From: Armatimonadaceae bacterium
GTDB taxonomy: Bacteria > Armatimonadota > Armatimonadia > Armatimonadales > Armatimonadaceae
Direction of reading: 5' to 3'
DNA: 64,000 nt
NCBI GenBank assembly: GCA_030447685.1
Contig: JAUJOK010000020.1
Location: 21,134 to 85,133 of the forward strand
Part shown: positions 1 through 6,357 of the stretch, in pieces
Layout of the letters: every line of letters begins with the position of its first letter
How positions within the stretch are numbered: position 1 is the first letter of the stretch
Made by a program: the position numbers and the translations under genes
Notes under the pieces: model-generated
Seen by the model: only the letters and a program-made list of their open reading frames with translations
Databases searched by the model: none
Told to the model about the DNA's origin: nothing

Positions 1-2
1 AT

Positions 3-1445
3 ATAAGCCGGGTTGCATCCCGCGTCTGCTATGCCACACCAGAGCAGGCGGAACGCGCTATTGGCGCGGCGCACGATGCATTCCCGGCATGGCGGGAAAC
101 GCCGGTCACGGAACGCGCCGCTCTGCTGCGGCGCGTCGCCGATGAGTTCGCGCGCCGCCGTTTCGAGATCGCGGCCTGGCAGGTGTATGAGGTGGGTAAG
201 CCGTGGCGCGAGGCCGACGCGGATGTTGCCGAGGCGATGGACTTTTGCCGCTTCTACGCTGCCGAGATGGAGCGTCTGTCCGAGACGCGCCGCCGCAACG
301 TTCCCGGCGAGTGGAACGAGTATTTTTATGATGCGCGCGGCCCTGCCGTGATCATCGCTCCGTGGAACTTTCCGCTCGCTATTCTGACCGGCATGGCTGC
401 CGCCGCTCTCGTTGCAGGCAATCCGGTGGTACTCAAGCCCAGCGAGCAGTCGTCGCGCGTCGGCTATTTCCTTCAGGAAGCCCTCGAAGCGGCGGGCGTG
501 CCGCCGGGCGTGGCGAACTTCCTTCCCGGCGAAGGGGAGACGGTCGGGCCGGTGCTGGTGAACGATCCGCGCGTGACGATTATCGCCTTTACCGGGTCAA
601 AAGCGGTGGGCCTCGGCATCCTGAACGATGCCGCCGTGGTGCGGCCCGGCCAGCGCGAGATCAAGCGCGTCATCGCGGAACTGGGCGGTAAGAATGCGGT
701 TATCGTGGATGAGGATGCCGACCTGGACGAAGCCGTGATTGGCGTGCTTGCCTCGTCCGCCGGCTACGCCGGGCAGAAGTGCTCTGCCTGTTCCCGCGTG
801 ATTGTCGTCGGCTCCGCGTATGAGGCATTTTGCGCCCGTCTTGCCGAGGCGATAAAAAGCATTCGTATCGGCCCCGCCGCCGACCCGGCCACGACGCTCG
901 GCCCCGTGGTGGATGAGGCGTCCCAGGAGCGCATCCGGCGCTACGGCGAGATCGGCACGCAGGAAGGCCGCCTGCTGGCCGAGATTCCCGTGCCCCCGGA
1001 ACTTGATGGGCGCGGCTATTATGTGCCCGCCTCCGTCTTCACGGACTGCCCCGCCGATGGCAGGCTGTGTCAGGAGGAGATTTTCGGGCCGGTGCTTGCG
1101 GTGCTGCGCGTCCGCGACCTCTCGGAAGCTCTGCGCCTGGCCGACGACACGCTGTATGCCCTGACCGGCGGGCTGTATTCGCGCTCGCCGGACAACATCG
1201 CCCGTGCGCGGCGTGAGTTTCGTGTCGGCAACCTGTATATCAACCGCAAAATAACCGGTGCGCTGGTAGACCGGCAGCCGTTCGGCGGAGCGCGTATGAG
1301 CGGCGTCGGCTCCAAAGCGGGCGGGCCGGACTACCTGCTCCAGTTCCTCGTCCCCCGCACCATCACCGAATCGGTCATGCGCCGGGGCTTCGCCCCGACC
1401 GGCGACACTATCGTTGAGGATGCGCCGCCGCACAGCGGTATCTGA
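3..1445 (+). CDS. rocA: L-glutamate gamma-semialdehyde (pyrroline-5-carboxylate) dehydrogenase, 5' end missing
   Basis: Oxidises glutamate semialdehyde to glutamate with NAD+, the last step of proline (and arginine) breakdown in the cytosol. The frame is open from base 3, upstream of the first ATG at 183, and the residues before that ATG ([11 protein letters not shown]) still match the family, so the gene starts outside the window; roughly 45 residues are missing. The aldehyde dehydrogenase core is clear: the APWNFPLAI substrate/cofactor region, the KPSEQSS loop, the ELGGKNA segment with the general-base Glu, and GQKCSACSR carrying the catalytic Cys. The [14 protein letters not shown] form is typical of the RocA/PruA branch rather than generic ALDHs. 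The C-terminal [11 protein letters not shown] motif is intact. It ends 68 nt before asnS with no clear terminator. A single-domain enzyme, not the PutA fusion. Confidence 0.9.
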   Translation: MSRVASRVCYATPEQAERAIGAAHDAFPAWRETPVTERAALLRRVADEFARRRFEIAAWQVYEVGKPWREADADVAEAMDFCRFYAAEMERLSETRRRNVPGEWNEYFYDARGPAVIIAPWNFPLAILTGMAAAALVAGNPVVLKPSEQSSRVGYFLQEALEAAGVPPGVANFLPGEGETVGPVLVNDPRVTIIAFTGSKAVGLGILNDAAVVRPGQREIKRVIAELGGKNAVIVDEDADLDEAVIGVLASSAGYAGQKCSACSRVIVVGSAYEAFCARLAEAIKSIRIGPAADPATTLGPVVDEASQERIRRYGEIGTQEGRLLAEIPVPPELDGRGYYVPASVFTDCPADGRLCQEEIFGPVLAVLRVRDLSEALRLADDTLYALTGGLYSRSPDNIARARREFRVGNLYINRKITGALVDRQPFGGARMSGVGSKAGGPDYLLQFLVPRTITESVMRRGFAPTGDTIVEDAPPHSGI

Positions 1446-1513
1446 CGCGCAGGACAGCCGCCAGTCGCCGCCGAATCGTAGCGTTAAACCAATATTTCCG
1501 GCAAGGCGAAATC

Positions 1514-2938
1514 ATGATCGAAAAGGGCGGCTACATCCGCGACATCTTCCAGAAACCCGTCGGCACATCCGTCACGGCCTACGGTTGGGTAAAGACCCGG
1601 CGCGACAGCAAGGGAGTCCACTTCATCCAGTTGAACGACGGCTCCTGCTTTCAGGACCTCCAAATCGTTATCGATGCGGGAACGCTGCCCGAAGATGTGC
1701 TTTCCCAGGCGACGACGGGCGCGTGCCTGCGTGTCGGCGGCGAACTGGTTGAATCGCCGGGCGCAGGACAGTCCGTGGAACTCAAGGCGCGCGAGATGCA
1801 CGTCTACGGCCCCGCTGATCCGCAGACGTATCCCCTCCAGAAGAAGGGGCACACAATGGAGTTCCTGCGCGAGATCGCCCACCTCCGTACCCGCTCGAAC
1901 ACGTTCGGGGCCGTCTTCCGCGTCCGCAACGCCCTCAGCTTCGCTATCCATAAATTCTTTCAGGAGCGCGGCTTTCTCTACCTGAACGCGCCCATTATCA
2001 CCACCTCGGATGCTGAGGGCGCGGGCGCGATGTTCGGCGTCACCACACTCGACCTGATGAACCTGCCGCGCACCGAAACCGGCGAGATAGACTACGACAG
2101 GGATTTCTTCGGCAAGAAAGCCGGTCTTACCGTCAGCGGACAGTTGGAAGCCGAGATATTCGCGCTCGCCTTTTCCAATGTCTACACCTTCGGCCCGACC
2201 TTCCGCGCCGAAAACTCCAACACGCCCCGCCACCTCGCCGAGTTCTGGATGATCGAGCCGGAGATGGCCTTCTATGATCTGGAAGACAACCGTAAGCTGG
2301 CCGAGGAGTTCCTGAAATACATCATCGCTTATGTGCTGGACACCTGCGCCGCCGACCTGGAGTTGTTCAACAAGCGCATCGATAACACGGTTCTGTCGAC
2401 ATTGGTGCATGTAGCGGGAAGCGACTTCGAACACGTCACCTACACCGAAGCCATTGCGATATTGGAGAAAGCGGGCCGCGCCTGGGAGTTCCCCGTCCAC
2501 TGGGGCGTCGATCTGCAAAGCGAGCACGAGCGGTATCTGACCGAGGAGACGTTCAAGAAGCCGGTCGTCGTCACCGACTATCCGCGCGAGATAAAAGCCT
2601 TCTACATGCGCCTGAACGACGATGAAAAGACCGTCCGCGCGATGGATGTTCTCGCCCCACGTATCGGCGAGATCATCGGCGGCTCCCAGCGCGAAGAGCG
2701 GTACGACGTTCTGCTGAACAAGATACGCGCGCAGGGCCTGCCCGAAGAGGCCTACTGGTGGTATCTGGAGTTGCGAAAATACGGCACTGCCCCGCACGCG
2801 GGCTTCGGCCTGGGACTGGAGCGGATGCTGATGTACGTCACCGGCATGAAAAACATCCGCGACGTCATTCCTTCGCACCCCTGGCTACGCCGAGTTCTGA
2901 ACCGCCGCAAACCGCATCCTATGAGGGCGCTGTTATAA
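1514..2938 (+). CDS. asnS: asparaginyl-tRNA synthetase, C-terminal frameshift
   Basis: Class IIb aminoacyl-tRNA synthetase charging tRNA-Asn. It has an N-terminal OB-fold anticodon-binding domain (about residues 10-110; [11 protein letters not shown]) and the class II core with motif 2 ([10 protein letters not shown]) and motif 3 ([15 protein letters not shown]). The start is the ATG at 1514. The normal C-terminus of the family is a short PRTPGxAEF tail. Here the reading frame slips after RDVIP: the bases CGC ACC CCT GGC TAC GCC GAG TTC TGA (stop at 2898-2900) encode exactly that tail in another frame, so about five bases appear to be missing near 2873 and the annotated frame runs on to 2938 with an unrelated tail. 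A second, diverged copy of the 3' end lies at 3635-3736 beyond a toxin-antitoxin pair. Function is probably intact if the frameshift is an error; a real frameshift would replace only the last nine or so residues. Confidence 0.92.
   Translation: MIEKGGYIRDIFQKPVGTSVTAYGWVKTRRDSKGVHFIQLNDGSCFQDLQIVIDAGTLPEDVLSQATTGACLRVGGELVESPGAGQSVELKAREMHVYGPADPQTYPLQKKGHTMEFLREIAHLRTRSNTFGAVFRVRNALSFAIHKFFQERGFLYLNAPIITTSDAEGAGAMFGVTTLDLMNLPRTETGEIDYDRDFFGKKAGLTVSGQLEAEIFALAFSNVYTFGPTFRAENSNTPRHLAEFWMIEPEMAFYDLEDNRKLAEEFLKYIIAYVLDTCAADLELFNKRIDNTVLSTLVHVAGSDFEHVTYTEAIAILEKAGRAWEFPVHWGVDLQSEHERYLTEETFKKPVVVTDYPREIKAFYMRLNDDEKTVRAMDVLAPRIGEIIGGSQREERYDVLLNKIRAQGLPEEAYWWYLELRKYGTAPHAGFGLGLERMLMYVTGMKNIRDVIPSHPWLRRVLNRRKPHPMRALL
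2816..2900 (+). repeat. asnS 3'-end repeat, copy A (within asnS)
   Basis: Last ~85 bp of asnS up to the out-of-frame ancestral stop at 2898-2900. The first 18 codons ([10 protein letters not shown]... DVI) are repeated at 3635-3736 with four differences, all in third codon positions and all synonymous. The two copies bracket the antitoxin-PIN pair. Confidence 0.85.
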
Positions 2939-2939
2939 T
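2934..2939 (+). promoter_or_regulatory. -10 element before the antitoxin gene
   Basis: A perfect TATAAT lies 19 nt upstream of the antitoxin ATG, followed by AGCAGGAG as a Shine-Dalgarno. No good -35 is seen at the usual distance. The context GTTATAATAG resembles the recurring GGTAYAAT elements elsewhere in the window. It would give the toxin-antitoxin pair its own promoter inside the asnS tail region. Confidence 0.5.
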
Positions 2940-2958
2940 AGCAGCAGGAGTATTGAGC

Positions 2959-3195
2959 ATGGCAGTGACGATACGCGCGCATTTCGACGGCAAGGTAATC
3001 GTGCCGGACGAACCGGTGGATTTGCCCGTGAACCAGCGGCTCGAAGTAGAGATGAAACCGATTGAGGACGACACCAGCGCATCTGCGATAGCCGAGCGCC
3101 TGCGACGGCTGGCTCAGGCATCGGGCCGAATTGCCGGTCCTGTTGTCCCGCTGGATGCATTGCGCCGTGAAAGCCTGTATGAGGAGCGCGGGTGA
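2959..3195 (+). CDS. antitoxin of a PIN-type toxin-antitoxin pair (DUF104/AF2212-like)
   Basis: A 78-residue protein whose first half (HFDGKVIVPDEPVDLP) is the short beta-rich segment seen in AF2212-like/DUF104 antitoxins encoded just upstream of PIN-domain genes. The second half (IAERLRRLAQASGRIAG) is a likely amphipathic helix that would occupy the toxin groove. It starts at ATG 2959 behind an AGCAGGAG ribosome site and overlaps the next gene by 4 nt (GTGA), so the two are translationally coupled, as expected for a type II module. Such antitoxins usually bind the toxin and repress their own promoter; the palindrome for this was not identified. Family name is from memory of the sequence pattern; the antitoxin role is inferred mainly from the neighbour. 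Confidence 0.75.
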   Translation: MAVTIRAHFDGKVIVPDEPVDLPVNQRLEVEMKPIEDDTSASAIAERLRRLAQASGRIAGPVVPLDALRRESLYEERG

Positions 3196-3629
3196 GGATT
3201 CTGCTGGACACGAACATTGTTCTCAGGAACGCGGTCATTACTGACCCGCAGCATCCGCAGGTACATGATGCTCTGGAACGGTTGGTGCAAGGCGGATGGG
3301 AACTTTGCATCGGAGTTCAGAACATGGTGGAATTCTGGGTTGTAGCGACTCGGCCCACGAATGTTAATGGTCTGGGCCTTTCTCCCAGCCAGGCAGAGCA
3401 GGAGATAGCGGCAATACGAATGGCTTATACGCTTCTTCGTGACCCGGCGGATGCGATGGAACGGTGGCTTGATCTATGCGTTCGCTATACCGTGAGCGGA
3501 CGCCCGGCCCATGACGCGCGTCTGGTGGCGCTTATGCTGGCGCATGGCATCACCCATCTTTTCACCTTAAATCCCACCGACTTTTCCCGCTATACCGAAA
3601 TTACCGGTCTTACACCGGACGATGTGTAA
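3192..3629 (+). CDS. PIN-domain ribonuclease toxin (VapC-like)
   Basis: A 145-residue PIN-domain protein, the expected length for VapC-type toxins, which are Mg2+-dependent RNases that cut tRNA or rRNA. The acidic active site is visible: Asp6 in LLDTNIVL, Glu47 in NMVEFW, Asp108 in AHDARLVA and Asp130 in TLNPTDFSRY, so the toxin looks catalytically complete. Translation starts at GTG 3192, overlapping the antitoxin stop. The stop codon is only 5 nt before a duplicate of the asnS 3' end, which marks this pair as an insertion between asnS and its former downstream neighbour. The NPTDF ending is typical of the subgroup found with short DUF104-like antitoxins. Confidence 0.85.
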   Translation: MRILLDTNIVLRNAVITDPQHPQVHDALERLVQGGWELCIGVQNMVEFWVVATRPTNVNGLGLSPSQAEQEIAAIRMAYTLLRDPADAMERWLDLCVRYTVSGRPAHDARLVALMLAHGITHLFTLNPTDFSRYTEITGLTPDDV

Positions 3630-3634
3630 TGCAC

Positions 3635-3736
3635 CTGGAGCGCATGCTGATGTACGTCACCGGCATGAAAAACATCCGTGACGTTATCCTTTTATCCCCG
3701 CACCATTGGAGAACCGCCGGCTACGCCGAGTTCTGA
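3635..3736 (+). pseudogene. second copy of the asnS 3' end
   Basis: Starting 5 nt after the PIN-toxin stop, 18 codons reproduce the asnS C-terminus ([10 protein letters not shown] to RDVI) with only four synonymous third-position changes. After a divergent ~30 bp insert the final GYAEF and stop (TGA 3734-3736) reappear. The copy is not translated as a protein of its own. Synonymous-only divergence suggests both copies were parts of functional asnS alleles before they met here, so one end probably arrived with the toxin-antitoxin cassette. Confidence 0.8.
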
Positions 3737-3773
3737 AACGACAGAAAAAAGAAACAAGCTATACACTGCCAAT

Positions 3774-4370
3774 GAGTTACGACTTTTATCTATTCCGGCC
3801 ACGCATCGGAGAACCGCCTTTAGAGACGGTGGAAGCCCTGCTCGCCGAAGAAGAGGAACAGGATGAAGTCCAGCCAGTTACCTGGCCCACCAAATGAAAC
3901 GACAGAAAAAGAAAACAAGCTAGTGCCCAGGTACAGGAGGCGTTCCGTAGCTGCCGGCCTTTTACAGGAAAATCCAGCCCCAGCTCTTTCAGTCGCTATT
4001 TATGATTTCAATGCTATCGCCACGTTCGATCGGGAATATTTCTGGAGCGTCTCTTTGAGGAGGCTCGCAGACGGAATCAAAGTGGACATCGAAAACTGAC
4101 AATGCGCCCGACCAGGTTGGGAGGCAACGGAATCCATAGGATATTGGTATAACACTATTTGACGATACAGCCAGCGTCACCGTACCGTATTGGCATGAGG
4201 CGGAAAAGGCGCGAGAAGTCTTTGAAGAAATCTGGCGTTACTTAAGGTTGCTCCAGAACACAGGCCAATTTCTTGTTTACGATCCGCAGATCGAACAGGT
4301 GCTTGATCTTGATAAGGACTTTATCTCTGTCTTAACGACGTATACGGATGTTATCCGTCGCTTGTGGTAA
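3774..4370 (+). pseudogene. broken gene of an unnamed MSYDFYLF-type family
   Basis: Three consecutive fragments in different frames make up what looks like one ~200-residue protein. Fragment 1 (3774-3897) begins MSYDFYLFRPRIGEPP and has an acidic stretch. Fragment 2 (about 3875-4099) has a charged region and YDFNAIATF. Fragment 3 (4140-4370) reads ITLFDDTASVTVPYWHEA, then EEIWRYLRLLQ and VYDPQIEQVLDLD, and ends in a clean stop at 4368-4370. I recognise the overall layout as a small conserved uncharacterised cytosolic family but cannot name it or give a function. At least two frameshifts separate the pieces. A 27-bp sequence (TGAAACGACAGAAAAA...) just before the start at 3734 recurs inside the gene at 3895, suggesting local duplication. 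Codon quality in fragment 3 is good, so decay is recent or the breaks are sequencing errors. Confidence 0.6.
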
Positions 4371-4383
4371 AACGGAGGTTCCC

Positions 4384-4644
4384 GTGAAAACGCAGTCGCC
4401 GGATACGCACCCGGATATAGAGAAGATTCAGATTGAAGGTTATCGGCGAATGTCGGCGGCGGAGAAGCTGCGGATCGTGGGCGACCTGAACCGCTTCGCC
4501 GTCAATCTTATTCTGGCAGAGGTGCGCCGCCGCCACCCGGACGCTGACGAGGAAGAGGTGCGTCTGCGCGCCGCCTCCCGATGGCTTCCTGCCGAACTGA
4601 TGCGGAAGGCTTTTGGCTGGAATCCTGACGAGAAAGGTTATTGA
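4384..4644 (+). CDS. small conserved hypothetical, partner of downstream nucleotidyltransferase
   Basis: An 86-residue, charged, mostly helical protein (MSAAEKLRIVGDLNRFAV; AEVRRRHPDADEEEVRLR). The GTG at 4384 is preferred because CGGAGG lies just upstream. It has no catalytic motif that I recognise. The stop (4642-4644) is 6 nt before the nucleotidyltransferase start, so the two are almost certainly co-transcribed. The pairing of a short helical protein with an AbiEii/MNT-like nucleotidyltransferase resembles type IV or VII toxin-antitoxin arrangements, but the role is inference from position only. Confidence 0.6.
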   Translation: MKTQSPDTHPDIEKIQIEGYRRMSAAEKLRIVGDLNRFAVNLILAEVRRRHPDADEEEVRLRAASRWLPAELMRKAFGWNPDEKGY

Positions 4645-4650
4645 GCCGCC

Positions 4651-5232
4651 GTGTCCGACCCGGAAGATTTGATTCAGATACTGGCGCGGGCGTTCGATGC
4701 GGCAGGCATTACCTACTGGGTAGGCGGTTCGATGGCGAGTACGATCCACGGCTTTGCTCGATTGACCCAGGACGTGGATATAGTCGCGGACATGGGCGAG
4801 GATCAGGTGGAGGCCTTTGTCGCGGAGCTTGCGGACAGGTTCTACGCCGACCCGGACATGATGCGCGAGGCGATTCGGACACGCTCTTCGTTCAATATTA
4901 TCTACCTGGCGACGATGATGAAAGCGGACATCTTTATCATGCCGGACACAGACTGGGCGCGCTCCGAGCGTGCCCGGCGACAGCGGGCGCGAGTAGGGCA
5001 GTCTGCGGAGGCAGTTTACGTCGCCAGCGCCGAGGATATGATCCTGCAAAAGCTGGAATCGTATCGGCTGACCGGGGAACGCTCCGACCGGCAATGGGGA
5101 GATGTGCAGGGTATGTTGAAGGTGCAGGGGAAGGCGCTTGACTTCGACTATCTACGGCGGTGGGCGGGCGAGTTAGGGCTTAATCAGCTTTTAGATCACG
5201 CCTTTGACGATGCCGGTATAAAGGAAGGCTGA
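4651..5232 (+). CDS. nucleotidyltransferase (MNT/AbiEii-like fold)
   Basis: A 193-residue protein with a minimal nucleotidyltransferase core: VGGSMASTIHG (residues about 24-34) followed by RLTQDVDIV, giving the GGS and DxD pattern that binds the nucleotide and two metal ions (Asp41, Asp43). A later conserved AEDMILQKLESYR motif is typical of the AbiEii-type and DUF6036-like nucleotidyltransferases that act as toxins or substrate-modifying partners in toxin-antitoxin pairs. Start is GTG 4651, 6 nt after the small upstream gene. A terminator hairpin follows at 5277-5305. The substrate cannot be read from sequence. A second nucleotidyltransferase of related type lies at 23011-23568. Confidence 0.75.
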   Translation: MSDPEDLIQILARAFDAAGITYWVGGSMASTIHGFARLTQDVDIVADMGEDQVEAFVAELADRFYADPDMMREAIRTRSSFNIIYLATMMKADIFIMPDTDWARSERARRQRARVGQSAEAVYVASAEDMILQKLESYRLTGERSDRQWGDVQGMLKVQGKALDFDYLRRWAGELGLNQLLDHAFDDAGIKEG

Positions 5233-5276
5233 GCCTGCCTGCAATAAGGAGTGGGCGCAAGTAGGCACCGTCAAAC

Positions 5277-5305
5277 AAACCCGGCGAGGAAGATCGCCGG
5301 GTTTT
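5277..5305. terminator. intrinsic terminator between convergent genes
   Basis: A 10-bp perfect stem (AACCCGGCGA / TCGCCGGGTT) with a 6-nt loop, followed on the plus strand by a short T run. It sits between the plus-strand nucleotidyltransferase and the minus-strand sigma factor, so it can serve both. Confidence 0.8.
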
Positions 5306-5307
5306 GC

Positions 5308-6279
5308 TCAGGAAACGACAGTTTCGCGGAGCCTGCCGCCGACATCGGCGCGGCGCAGTTTTTGCAAAGCCGCCGCCTCGATCTGGCGGGCGCGCTCTCG
5401 CGAAAGGTGCAGCGCCTTGCCGACCTGCTCCAGCGTCATCGGCGCGTCGCTCTCCTCGGAGAAGCCGAAACGCAGCGACAGCACCTCGCGCTCGCGCGGC
5501 GTCAGCGTGTGCAGAGCGCGTTTTACTTCGTCACGCAGCACATGGCGGAACAGGCGCGACGACGGCGAAGCGGTCTCCTCGGCGGGCAGCAGATCGCCCA
5601 GACGGGTTGTGCTTTCCCCGGCGGGCGCATCCAGCGACATCGGCTCCGGTGTCTCCGAGCGCAGCAGCGTTTCCACCTTGTCCGCCGGGATCGCGGCCTC
5701 GGCGGCGATTTCCGCCGTCGTCGGAGGCCGGTTCAGGCGCGTTCCCAGTGTTTCCCGCACCCGCTTGATACGGCCCAGGCTCTCGACGGCGTGCGACGGC
5801 AGCCGGATCGTGCGTCCCTGGTTTTCGATGGCGCGTCCCAGCGCCTGCCGAATCCAGTGCGTCGCATACGTTGAAAAGCGGAAGCCGCGCCGCCAGTCGT
5901 ATTTATCGACGGCGTGAATCAGACCCAGGGTACCTTCCTGAATCAGATCCTCCAGCGGGATGCCCCGATTCTGATATTTTTTCGCGATACTCGTAACCAG
6001 CCGCAGATTGCTGTTGACCAACTGCTCGCGCGCTTTGGTGTCGCCGCGCTCGGCGCGTCGGGCCAGCCGCAGCTCGTGGCAGGCGGACAACAGCCCACCG
6101 GTCGGACCGCCTCGCTTCGCCGCGAAGGGCACGTCCGGAATCGGCTCGTCGTTTTTACTGAGATGCGCCGAAAACGCTTCCGTGGTCCCTTCTTCTTCGT
6201 GTTCGGTGGCGTTGTTTATATTCAACTCCGCGCCTTCGCGCCGAGTGGTTTGGGTTCTCTTCAGCATAGTCGTACTCAT
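5308..6279 (-). CDS. sigma-70 family RNA polymerase sigma factor (group 2-like)
   Basis: A 323-residue sigma factor with regions 2, 3 and 4 but without the long region 1.1, so an alternative (group 2/3) sigma rather than the main one. Region 2 is shown by [20 protein letters not shown] and [17 protein letters not shown] (core binding, -10 recognition), region 3 by [11 protein letters not shown], and region 4 by [14 protein letters not shown] and [17 protein letters not shown] (-35 helix-turn-helix). The start is taken at MSTTML (6279), with AAGGAGG 13 nt upstream; an in-frame ATG lies 12 codons earlier. It follows pnkp by 78 nt on the same strand and is the last gene of the RNA-repair/signalling run, so it may be co-transcribed with it. 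The principal sigma is at 24141-25550. Confidence 0.9.
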   Translation of the reverse strand: MSTTMLKRTQTTRREGAELNINNATEHEEEGTTEAFSAHLSKNDEPIPDVPFAAKRGGPTGGLLSACHELRLARRAERGDTKAREQLVNSNLRLVTSIAKKYQNRGIPLEDLIQEGTLGLIHAVDKYDWRRGFRFSTYATHWIRQALGRAIENQGRTIRLPSHAVESLGRIKRVRETLGTRLNRPPTTAEIAAEAAIPADKVETLLRSETPEPMSLDAPAGESTTRLGDLLPAEETASPSSRLFRHVLRDEVKRALHTLTPREREVLSLRFGFSEESDAPMTLEQVGKALHLSRERARQIEAAALQKLRRADVGGRLRETVVS

Positions 6280-6357
6280 GGCCTTTCTGTACCCTCCTTG
6301 GTTTGTACCCCACACCTACCCCGTTGCGTTTCCATATCGGGCAAGAAAGGCAAAAAA

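Noticed and set aside
597..1433. Long minus-strand open frame opposite rocA
   Set aside because: Antisense shadow of a GC-rich real gene; no family resemblance and incompatible with the clear ALDH on the other strand.
1484..2878. 464-codon minus-strand open frame opposite asnS
   Set aside because: Covers the asnS gene exactly; arises from codon bias in GC-rich DNA.
4384..5232. A third cassette with duplicated host-gene 3' end
   Set aside because: I found no repeat of the upstream gene end after 5232, so it does not share the asnS/DUF2227 architecture.
5251..5874. Plus-strand open frame opposite the sigma factor
   Set aside because: Antisense to conserved sigma regions 3 and 4.
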